From NCBI GenBank assembly GCA_035562735.1, contig DATMWB010000046.1, forward strand, positions 1 to 12,657: a stretch of DNA of 12,657 bases, written 5' to 3'. The first letter of the stretch is position 1, and each line of letters opens with the position of its first letter. The position numbers and the translations under genes were made by a program. Under the pieces are notes generated by a model. That model had not been told where the DNA came from, did no database searches, and saw nothing but the letters and a program-made list of their open reading frames with translations. Shown here piece after piece: positions 1 to 6,434 of this stretch. The stretch comes from UBA12158 sp035562735. Its GTDB lineage: Bacteria > Patescibacteriota > Microgenomatia > UBA12405.

Positions 1-51
1 ACCACTCTTAGCCGTCTAATTATCGTGGCAGAATCCCTCTAATATTCCTGA

Positions 52-79
52 TTGTTTTTTCATACCCTATAGTTATATT
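52..79 (+). promoter_or_regulatory. Candidate sigma70-type promoter of the surface cassette
   Basis: A TTGTTT hexamer at 52-57 and TATATT at 74-79 are separated by 16 nt, upstream of the TasA-like gene. Transcription would begin near 86, giving a leader of about 45 nt that holds a strong ribosome binding site. This differs from most other genes here, whose -10 box lies directly before the start codon. The assignment rests on hexamer match and position only. Confidence 0.45.
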
Positions 80-80
80 A

Positions 81-99
81 TTAACATGTCAAATGTTAA
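81..99. promoter_or_regulatory. Perfect inverted repeat, possible operator
   Basis: TTAACAT and ATGTTAA form a perfect 7-bp inverted repeat with a 5-nt spacer (GTCAA). It lies immediately after the candidate -10 box and spans the expected transcription start, where a repressor site would act. As RNA it would be a weak A/U-rich hairpin, so a DNA-binding site is the better guess. No regulator gene is present in the window. Confidence 0.35.
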
Positions 100-116
100 C
101 AATTTAACACTTAAGA

Positions 117-124
117 GGGGGTGA
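117..124 (+). promoter_or_regulatory. Strong Shine-Dalgarno deciding the start of the TasA-like gene
   Basis: GGGGGTGA matches the anti-SD complement GGAGGTGA at seven of eight positions, and the mismatch can form a G-U pair. It ends 8 nt before the ATG at 133, an ideal spacing. It contains the in-frame GTG at 121, which is therefore probably part of the ribosome binding site and not the start. It is the only convincing Shine-Dalgarno in the window. Confidence 0.7.
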
Positions 125-132
125 AAATTTAT

Positions 133-696
133 ATGAAAAAGATTGTTATAAGTATTTTAGCTATTGTTCTTACAGTTGGTGTAGTTTCAAGTAGTGCTTA
201 CGCACTTTTTAGTTCTAATGTGAACGTTAGTGGGATAACCTTTAGTACGGGTAATGCTGATCTTGTACTTTATGATGGTGGAACAGATATGTTAATTTCA
301 GATTTTATTCCATTGTTAAACGGCAGCAATAAACTTAAAAGTTTGTATCCTGGTTTTAGAGATTACACTAATGTTGATTTTTATAACAATAGTGCATCAG
401 ACATCGGTCTAAATTTAAAAATGAGACTGACCAGTGCTGATGGTAGTTGGGGTGATTTGAACAACAAAATTTATGTTGCCATTACTCCAAAAGGAGTTGA
501 GCCAACAGGTGCTGATTGGCACACTCTTTCTGCTTGGAATGCAGCCCCCATTAGTTTTGGAAGTGTTTTAGACCATGATGGCTTAAGAGATTCTTACAGA
601 GTGTCTTTTGCGGTTGATGATAATGCTGGTAATGAAATTGCTGGCAAATCAATGCCAAATGTCACCTTTGTTGTCACTGGCACTCAGGCCAACTGA
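133..696 (+). CDS. TasA/camelysin-like secreted surface (fibre) protein
   Basis: This is a 187-residue secreted protein. Residues 1-24 are a signal peptide (MKK, then a hydrophobic stretch) ending in AYA, with likely cleavage after A24. The following motif, LFSSNVNVSGITFSTG, is typical of SipW-dependent TasA/camelysin substrates. Residues about 72-100 carry YPGF followed by an N-rich strand, like the conserved YPG segment of the family, and AGNE occurs near the C-terminus. Family knowledge: TasA and camelysin (CalY) are all-beta surface proteins; TasA forms biofilm fibres and both need the SipW signal peptidase. A SipW-like peptidase is encoded next door, which supports the call. An alternative GTG start at 121 would add four residues but overlaps the Shine-Dalgarno. 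The strong ribosome site suggests this is the abundant product of the cassette. Fibre formation is inferred; peptidase activity as reported for camelysin is not visible. Confidence 0.72.
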   Translation: MKKIVISILAIVLTVGVVSSSAYALFSSNVNVSGITFSTGNADLVLYDGGTDMLISDFIPLLNGSNKLKSLYPGFRDYTNVDFYNNSASDIGLNLKMRLTSADGSWGDLNNKIYVAITPKGVEPTGADWHTLSAWNAAPISFGSVLDHDGLRDSYRVSFAVDDNAGNEIAGKSMPNVTFVVTGTQAN

Positions 697-707
697 TTTA
701 AGTTTCT

Positions 708-740
708 ATAGACTGCAAAATTAATTTTTCTGCAGTCTAT
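708..740 (+). promoter_or_regulatory. Intercistronic hairpin just before the peptidase-fusion start
   Basis: ATAGACTGCA at 708-717 pairs perfectly with TGCAGTCTAT at 731-740 (10 bp) around a 13-nt A/T loop. No T-run follows, so it is not a standard intrinsic terminator. It ends 3 nt before the GTG start of the next gene and occupies the place of a ribosome binding site. Plausible roles are holding down peptidase translation relative to the upstream subunit, or protecting the 3' end of the upstream mRNA. The stem is seen; the roles are inferred. Confidence 0.5.
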
Positions 741-743
741 TAG

Positions 744-3431
744 GTGCTTAAAAAAAATATACTATTTAAAGCCTTGGAGTGGGTAGTATTTGTCGTACTG
801 CTCAGTCTTCTTGGCCTCGTCATTTCTCCCAAGCTTCCTATTAAAAATATCCCAAAGTCATTTATCGTCGTTACTGGTTCAATGGAACCTGCTATTAAAA
901 CCGGTTCTGTGGTTTTTGTAAAAAATGTGGACCCAACCCTGATTAAAAGGGGCGACATCATTGCTTTTACTTCTCCAAATGATTCCAAGGATACGATTCT
1001 CCATCGTGTCCATTCCATAAAATCTACTAACCCCCTGAGATTCTCAACAAAAGGGGATGCCAATAATAGCCCAGATCCTTGGGATGTTATGGATGTTGGT
1101 GTCAAAGGTGTTTCTTTTGCCTCCCTCCCTTATCTTGGTTATATTGGCTCATATATCAAAACACCACTTGGATTTAGTCTTTTTATTGGTTTTCCCGCTC
1201 TTATTTTTATCATTATTCAACTTTTTAATATAAAAAAAATTATTTCTGAGGAAGTTGAACGAAAAGTTACTCAAACGCTAAGTATAAATGAAAAATCAAA
1301 ACCTCCAACTATAAATATTAAATCAATCACTATCTTCATTGCTGTTTTAATAAGTCTTATCACTTTTTCAACGATTAAAGCAATTAGAGCTTCTTATTCA
1401 GACTCAGTTACAATGAGTGGCATTACGCTTTCCACAGGTTGTTGGACAAAGCCATCGCTACCTCAACATATCTATCCCGAGGATAATTACTCAGCCTTAA
1501 AAAATGATCCTTGGTTTCAAAATCCCTATTTAGATTGGACTGATTCCACCACCTCTTGCCCCTTATCAACCGGAATTTATTATCAATACGAATCATATTA
1601 CGATGAAGCCCTAACCAGAAATGCTTACCGCTCGGGTAAGCTAAGTCAATCAAAAATTCCCGCTCCAGGAACCCCCAATGCCACCTACTATTGGCGGGTT
1701 CGCGCTTGTGATTCTCTTAATATTTGTTCCGAGTGGACCCAAGCCTTTAAATTAATAGTAAACTCACAGCTTTCTCCCAACGAATTCAATCCTCCAACAT
1801 CGACTATTAATCTTGATGATGTATTTACCCAAAATGTTCATAATTTTAATATAGCTGCCACAGCTTCAGATGATACTGCTGTAAAAAATATTGTTCTTTA
1901 CTATTCATACAATTTAGGTCCCTGGCAAACTTTTCCCGAAATTATCACTGGAGTTAGTGGAGATTTTCACTTTACTTCACCTCTAGGTGATGGTCTTTAT
2001 TCTTTCGAATCTATCGCCACAGATATTTTTGATAATCAAGAAAGTAATGAAAAGTTCAATACATGGACCAACCAAGTCTTAGTCGATACAATTGCTCCAA
2101 CTACAAATCTTGATAACAGTTCCCTGATTGACCACTATTACTATGGACAAAATTACTTAATCAATGGCGATTTTGAAGATGGCATGAATGGCTGGATTGC
2201 TGGCTCTTCAATAGGTGATCACCTTATTGCCAACGTTGGTCCGACCAATATTAGTCCTGACAACAATGCCTTTATTTTAGGCTCAGAAACCAAAACTATC
2301 AATGGAAGTGATTCTCTTTTTCAGACTATGGCCTTACCCGCCTCTGCTTCCTCAACTCTAAGTTTTTCATATCGATTTTTCAGTCATGACACTGCTGATT
2401 ATGATAAGTTTACTGTCAACTTAATTGGTGCCTCCGGCTCAACAATTTTTGAAAACATTTTAAATGTAGGAAACTTAGAAACTTCTGTTTTTGATTACGA
2501 CACTGGCTGGCAAACAATAAGTCGAAGTATTAATTATCTTGCCGGTCAAACATTTAAGATGCTATTTACTTTAATTGATACTGGTGAGGCAGACGAATTT
2601 GGTGAATACAACTCATATGTTTATCTAGATGATGTTAAATTATCGACTCTTGATCTTCGAGTGGGGTATACAGATACCACCAGTTTTTTAGCCACAGATT
2701 TGGGTTCAATTATTACGACAACCACACCAGATTTAACCTTAAATACGGGAGAAAACGATTTAAATTTTTCATCATCTGATTCCACCGGCAACGTTGAAAA
2801 CCCAAATCATCAGTCTATTTTAGTTTTGTCAGCAATTGTTTTAAACAAAATTGACAAAAATAAAATCGTATTATTTAACAATTCCCAAACTGAAACTATC
2901 GACGTAGATAACTATTTTTATTCAATAGATACTGGCCCAACCATTTCACTTACTGGCACCATTCTCCCTCTTCAATCCTCAGAAGAAATAATTTTATCAA
3001 CAACTCTTCCAGATTCTTGTGAAATCAAATTATATAAAGATACTGATATTGTCGACTCAACTACTATTTCAAATCTAGGTGACTCTATTTGGCAGCGTCA
3101 AAGTGATGGACTTGGACCATGGGTAAAGATAAATACTCCTCTCGATTTCAATTTAGAATCCCGTCCTTTAGTTTCAAAAATTACTCTAACAGTATTTGGT
3201 CTAGTTACTACTCTTCCCGATATGCATTACACCATTAACTACACCGACTCTTCTGGCCCCCAACAAATTTATGGACAAATTCTGCCAAATACAATTGATT
3301 CCAATGGAAGCTCTGCTCGAGATTTTTATTTAGGCACTTGTAGTACTGGTGGAAATTGCATACCCTCACTTGATTTGGGTTCGACTTTTACAGTTATATT
3401 TAATGGTTTAGAAAAAACCTTTGTCTTTTAA
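744..3431 (+). CDS. SipW/ER-type signal peptidase fused to a substrate-like multidomain ectodomain
   Basis: An 895-residue membrane protein. Residues 12-28 are a first membrane segment. Residues 38-125 are an S26B signal peptidase domain with TGSMEP (nucleophile Ser46), LHRV (His87) and KGDANNSPD (Asp105). His in place of the Lys of classical LepB marks the SipW/archaeal/ER type. A second membrane segment lies at about 142-163. A basic cytoplasmic linker leads to a third at 194-216, followed by SYSDSVTMSGITLSTG, nearly the same as the mature N-terminus of the upstream TasA-like protein. The third segment thus looks like a SipW-type signal peptide. The ectodomain has FnIII-like strands (about 235-340), an Ig-like stretch (350-450), a jelly-roll, CBM/MAM-like domain (470-635) and a lamin-tail-like domain (690-805; WQRQSDG). 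The start is a GTG right after an in-frame TAG, with no Shine-Dalgarno. Peptidase call is strong; outer domain names are tentative. Confidence 0.8.
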   Translation: MLKKNILFKALEWVVFVVLLSLLGLVISPKLPIKNIPKSFIVVTGSMEPAIKTGSVVFVKNVDPTLIKRGDIIAFTSPNDSKDTILHRVHSIKSTNPLRFSTKGDANNSPDPWDVMDVGVKGVSFASLPYLGYIGSYIKTPLGFSLFIGFPALIFIIIQLFNIKKIISEEVERKVTQTLSINEKSKPPTINIKSITIFIAVLISLITFSTIKAIRASYSDSVTMSGITLSTGCWTKPSLPQHIYPEDNYSALKNDPWFQNPYLDWTDSTTSCPLSTGIYYQYESYYDEALTRNAYRSGKLSQSKIPAPGTPNATYYWRVRACDSLNICSEWTQAFKLIVNSQLSPNEFNPPTSTINLDDVFTQNVHNFNIAATASDDTAVKNIVLYYSYNLGPWQTFPEIITGVSGDFHFTSPLGDGLYSFESIATDIFDNQESNEKFNTWTNQVLVDTIAPTTNLDNSSLIDHYYYGQNYLINGDFEDGMNGWIAGSSIGDHLIANVGPTNISPDNNAFILGSETKTINGSDSLFQTMALPASASSTLSFSYRFFSHDTADYDKFTVNLIGASGSTIFENILNVGNLETSVFDYDTGWQTISRSINYLAGQTFKMLFTLIDTGEADEFGEYNSYVYLDDVKLSTLDLRVGYTDTTSFLATDLGSIITTTTPDLTLNTGENDLNFSSSDSTGNVENPNHQSILVLSAIVLNKIDKNKIVLFNNSQTETIDVDNYFYSIDTGPTISLTGTILPLQSSEEIILSTTLPDSCEIKLYKDTDIVDSTTISNLGDSIWQRQSDGLGPWVKINTPLDFNLESRPLVSKITLTVFGLVTTLPDMHYTINYTDSSGPQQIYGQILPNTIDSNGSSARDFYLGTCSTGGNCIPSLDLGSTFTVIFNGLEKTFVF

Positions 3432-3434
3432 CTA

Positions 3435-4607
3435 ATGAAAAAGTATTTATTTATTATTTCTCTAGCATCCAGTTTCTTGTTTCAAGTTTCTGTCCCTCTT
3501 CCTATTTTTGCTGGCAACGACATCACCATTACTTGCTCTTCAAATTCTTGTGAGAAATCACATGATCTACCTTTTTTTAATGAAAAATATATTTATCCAG
3601 GTATATCCAACTCGCAGACCTTAAAGATTATCAACCAGCGTTCTGATAGTTGTAATCTACTTTTTAAACTCAATTCACTCTCTTCACCAAATATACTTTC
3701 GAGTGTTCAAACCCTTAGTCTAGTCAGTGGTACAGATATTTGGTATGCGGGTAGTCTAAGTAATTTATATGATGGAGAAACCCATCAATTAGGAAATATT
3801 GATGGAAATCAATATAAAGATTATCTCTGGACTTTTTCCCTAAATCAATCCGCAGGCAATGAATTCCAATTACAAGATAATAATTTTGACATTGATTTGA
3901 ATTTCACTTGCGATTCTGTTTCCCCAACCCCTACTCTTACTCAATCAGTTGACACGTCTTCCTCAACACAGAGTACTATCCAGTGTAATGATGAGGCTCC
4001 ATTGGAGCTTCCTCAAAATTTACGAGCCATTAGTGGTCAGAACACAGTAACCCTCTTTTGGGATGAACCAACCGACACTTTTACCTATTATTTAATTGCT
4101 TACAGTGACAATCCAGATGCAGCGACTTACGGTAATCCTAACGTTGGTGGCAAGGGGACTAATTCTTATACAATCAACAATCTCTCCGCTGGTACTCTCT
4201 ACTATTTTAAAATCCGTACCGGCAATGGTTGTGCTCCAGGACCTTTTTCTGGAATAATCTCTGCCGTCCCAGGTGGTCAGGTAATTGAAAATCCACCTCC
4301 GGCCACTTCTTTTCAACCCAATATCTTAGGAACTCAAGACACCACACCAAACACTACTGGTAGTGTCGAGGGTGCCACTTGTACCAATGTTTTCCCCTTT
4401 GCCTTTCTTCTCGCCTTGTTAGTAAATTTGATTATTAATCCTTATCGCATTGTAACTCTCTTTGTTTCAATATTGTCTTTAATCTTTGATTATTATTTAT
4501 CAAATTCCACCTGCCAAAAATATCCTTATTTTTATATTTTTAATATTTTCTCTTTTCTAATCCCTCTCCTTTTATCGTTCAATAAAAGCCAGAAAAAACA
4601 ATCTTAA
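3435..4607 (+). CDS. TasA-like and FnIII surface protein with C-terminal membrane segments
   Basis: A 390-residue protein with a signal peptide (about 1-26, ending IFAGND). Residues 27-160 look TasA-like: YPGISNSQTLKIINQ at 54-68, a WYAGSLSNLYDG segment, and SAGNEFQ before a final strand. Cysteines at 34, 39, 73 and 159 could form disulfides. A P/T/S-rich linker leads to an FnIII domain (about 190-280; LPQNLRAISGQNTVTLFWDEP and a YYFKIRTGN strand). A second linker precedes three hydrophobic segments (about 319-335, 337-354, 364-383) and a lysine-rich tail. It starts 3 nt after the previous stop with no ribosome site, so translational coupling is likely. Secreted beta domains on a membrane base suggest an anchor or adaptor for the TasA-like subunit, a role taken by different proteins in Bacillus. 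That role is inference. The signal peptide lacks the SGITFSTG-type motif, so the ordinary signal peptidase may process it. Confidence 0.6.
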   Translation: MKKYLFIISLASSFLFQVSVPLPIFAGNDITITCSSNSCEKSHDLPFFNEKYIYPGISNSQTLKIINQRSDSCNLLFKLNSLSSPNILSSVQTLSLVSGTDIWYAGSLSNLYDGETHQLGNIDGNQYKDYLWTFSLNQSAGNEFQLQDNNFDIDLNFTCDSVSPTPTLTQSVDTSSSTQSTIQCNDEAPLELPQNLRAISGQNTVTLFWDEPTDTFTYYLIAYSDNPDAATYGNPNVGGKGTNSYTINNLSAGTLYYFKIRTGNGCAPGPFSGIISAVPGGQVIENPPPATSFQPNILGTQDTTPNTTGSVEGATCTNVFPFAFLLALLVNLIINPYRIVTLFVSILSLIFDYYLSNSTCQKYPYFYIFNIFSFLIPLLLSFNKSQKKQS

Positions 4608-4620
4608 CCTATACAAATCT

Positions 4621-4629
4621 TGCTATACT
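4621..4629 (+). promoter_or_regulatory. Extended -10 promoter, likely leaderless
   Basis: TGC-TATACT is an extended -10 element whose last base is 6 nt from the ATG at 4636, so transcription should start at or next to the start codon. No good -35 box is seen and there is no Shine-Dalgarno. It separates the HAD gene from the surface cassette upstream. Confidence 0.55.
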
Positions 4630-4635
4630 TTTGAT

Positions 4636-5235
4636 ATGAAAATTCGAGCTATTGTCTTTGATTATTTTGGTGTCTTGGCAGGGGAACCGGCTTTATATTT
4701 TAATAAAAAAATATCAGAAATTATTGGAGTCGATACAAAAAAGATAAAAATTATCTATCACAAATATAATGATTTACATAACACTGGCAAAATCACTTGG
4801 GACGAACTTTGGGCGAGAGTACTTGGTGATCTTGATAAATTATCATCTCTTGATGAAGTCATAAAATTTGTTAAAACTCCAAAAAAAATAAATCTAAATG
4901 TAATCTCATTGGTTAAAGAATTAAAGGAAAAAGGTCTTATTGTTGCTCTACTTTCAAACTACAGTCGGGAAGGTGGAAAACGGATGCGAGAAAAAGAACA
5001 TCTTGATAAAATTTTTGATCCAATGCTTATCTCTGCTGAAACTGGTTTGGCAAAACCCCACCCTGAAGCTTTTTATGATTTGTTGAAAAAATTAAATCTC
5101 AAACCATCAGAAGTTCTTTTTATCGACGACGCTCGTATAAACATCAAATCAGCCCAAAAAATTGGGATAAACACTATCCTTTGTCGTGATACGGATAAAC
5201 TCAAGACACTACTTGAAAAAAGAGGCATCTTGTAG
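4636..5235 (+). CDS. HAD-superfamily hydrolase (subfamily IA-like)
   Basis: A 199-residue cytosolic phosphatase-like enzyme with all four HAD motifs. Motif I is VFDYFGVL (nucleophile Asp9), motif II LLSNYS (Ser107), motif III LAKPHPEAF (Lys140), and motif IV LFIDDARIN (Asp164/Asp165). A helical cap sits between motifs I and II at about residues 17-85. The residue two after the nucleophile is Phe11 and not Asp. That is seen in the dehalogenase and YihX-like branch, and phosphatases of that branch exist without the second Asp. Substrate cannot be told; sugar phosphates or nucleotides are usual for relatives. It begins 28 nt after the surface cassette with its own -10 box, so it is probably not part of that cassette's function. 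Confidence 0.85.
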   Translation: MKIRAIVFDYFGVLAGEPALYFNKKISEIIGVDTKKIKIIYHKYNDLHNTGKITWDELWARVLGDLDKLSSLDEVIKFVKTPKKINLNVISLVKELKEKGLIVALLSNYSREGGKRMREKEHLDKIFDPMLISAETGLAKPHPEAFYDLLKKLNLKPSEVLFIDDARINIKSAQKIGINTILCRDTDKLKTLLEKRGIL

Positions 5236-5258
5236 TCAAAATTATAAAAAGCTATACT
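5230..5258 (+). promoter_or_regulatory. Promoter of the CAP-domain gene
   Basis: TTGTAG at 5230-5235 and TATACT at 5253-5258 are 17 nt apart. The -10 box ends 5 nt before the ATG at 5264. The -35 overlaps the last codons of the HAD gene. There is no Shine-Dalgarno, so the message would be leaderless or nearly so. Confidence 0.5.
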
Positions 5259-5263
5259 GTTTT

Positions 5264-6163
5264 ATGGCCAAATTTTTTTCTTTGCTTTTTATACCCCAAG
5301 AAGAAAACAATCATCGTGCCCTCATGCTTCATCCCTCTTTTTTAGGGATTTTTATTGCCATATATTTGCTAAATCAATCGATTATTTCTTCCCTAACAAT
5401 GTTAAAACCCGGAATACTTGGTTATTCCTCGGAAATTACTGTTCAAAAAGTTCTCTCTCAAACCAATCTTCAACGTCAAAATGCTGGCTTACCTGCTTTG
5501 CAATATAGTCAAACATTATCTCAATCAGCCACTGCCAAAGCTCAAGATATGTTTGCCAACAACTACTGGTCACACAATTCCCCACAAGGAAAAACACCTT
5601 GGGATTTTTTCAAATCTGCAGGCTATCAATATACTGTGGCAGGCGAAAATCTAGCCAAAGATTTTTATGATACCGATGGTCTTATAAAAGCATGGATGAA
5701 TTCACCGACTCACAAGGACAATATTATTAATTCAAAATATCAGGAAATCGGTATAGCCGTCGTCAACGGCGTCTTAAATGGAATAAAAACAACTTTAGTC
5801 GTTCAGCACTTTGCCACTCCTCTATATCTTCAATCATCACCACAAAAATCCGCTCAAAATCAGTCTCACGTTGATGTTGTTGAGCCCGCTCTAGAACCTA
5901 TATTGGAAAAAGAATTAGATATCAATACAGCCCAATCTCTTGGTACCAGTGCTATGGCCTCTCCTCTTATTAGCCCACTACTTATCAGTAAAATTATTGG
6001 CTCCATTATTTTTGGTCTGATTATTATTGTCTTGTCAATAGACTCCTATATTACTCTAAAAAATGGCACTCATCGTTTGACCGGTTCTTCTGCCAGTCAC
6101 ATTGGATTTATTATCATTATTTTAATGTTATTGGTTTTTGGTCAACAAGGTAGAATTTTTTAG
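5264..6163 (+). CDS. Membrane-tethered CAP/SCP-domain (YkwD-like) protein
   Basis: A 299-residue protein with an N-terminal cytoplasmic stretch, a membrane segment (about 24-44), and an extracytoplasmic CAP domain (about 57-195). Two more hydrophobic segments follow at about 252-270 and 280-294. The CAP domain has the family's hallmarks: NLQRQNAGLPAL, YWSHNSP (His104), AGENLA (Glu128), AWMNSPTH (His150) and a final VQHF strand. Bacterial CAP proteins are secreted and often linked to cell-envelope or spore functions, but their chemistry is largely unknown. The ATG at 5264 is chosen because a promoter lies just upstream and the open frame before it overlaps the HAD gene with no membrane-protein character. 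The linker at about 200-240 is Q/S/E-rich. With membrane anchors on both sides, the domain would be held against the outer membrane face. Confidence 0.8.
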   Translation: MAKFFSLLFIPQEENNHRALMLHPSFLGIFIAIYLLNQSIISSLTMLKPGILGYSSEITVQKVLSQTNLQRQNAGLPALQYSQTLSQSATAKAQDMFANNYWSHNSPQGKTPWDFFKSAGYQYTVAGENLAKDFYDTDGLIKAWMNSPTHKDNIINSKYQEIGIAVVNGVLNGIKTTLVVQHFATPLYLQSSPQKSAQNQSHVDVVEPALEPILEKELDINTAQSLGTSAMASPLISPLLISKIIGSIIFGLIIIVLSIDSYITLKNGTHRLTGSSASHIGFIIIILMLLVFGQQGRIF

Positions 6164-6164
6164 T

Positions 6165-6434
6165 ATGATAATTTTAAAAGAAATAAAAAAACATCCTATA
6201 AATTACCTTATATTAGGAGTAATATTTACGGTAGCTGTAATCTTGTTTCTTTATTATCGACTAATCTTTGACGTTCGAGATATCCGCATGTTGATATTTG
6301 GTACCGCAATTTTGTATTTTCTCTGGAGCCTTTTTCACCATCACCATCGAGGCGATCTCCACCTCTCAATAATCCTTGAGTATTTTCTTTTAGCCTTATT
6401 TGCCATTATTGTGGCCATGACTACACTCAACTAA
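6165..6434 (+). CDS. Small three-helix membrane protein, function unknown
   Basis: An 89-residue protein beginning 1 nt after the CAP-gene stop, so it is likely co-transcribed and coupled to it. Hydrophobic segments lie at about 13-31, 40-56 and 68-86. Between the second and third is a loop with a run of four histidines followed by RGDLHL, which could bind metal, though this is speculation. I recognise no family. The TTG-initiated frame from 6138 was rejected because it overlaps the CAP gene and lacks a ribosome site. The 3' end overlaps the end of trmD on the other strand by 8 nt. Confidence 0.6.
   Translation: MIILKEIKKHPINYLILGVIFTVAVILFLYYRLIFDVRDIRMLIFGTAILYFLWSLFHHHHRGDLHLSIILEYFLLALFAIIVAMTTLN

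Noticed and set aside
708..740. Intrinsic terminator after the TasA-like gene
   Set aside because: The stem is good but no T-run follows on either strand. It was listed as a regulatory hairpin instead.
740..1105. Minus-strand open frame antisense to the peptidase domain
   Set aside because: It is a shadow of a strongly supported gene. Its translation shows no recognisable motif and it has no promoter or ribosome site.
5186..5263. Longer N-terminus for the CAP-domain gene
   Set aside because: It overlaps the HAD gene in another frame and contains that gene's last codons and the CAP promoter. The ATG at 5264 follows a -10 box by 5 nt.
6138..6164. TTG start for the small membrane protein
   Set aside because: It overlaps the end of the CAP gene, and the ATG at 6165 is better placed, directly after the CAP stop.
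6340..6354. Four-histidine run as a cloning tag or vector contamination
   Set aside because: It lies in the middle of a membrane protein with native composition, and the surrounding sequence is uniform with its neighbours.
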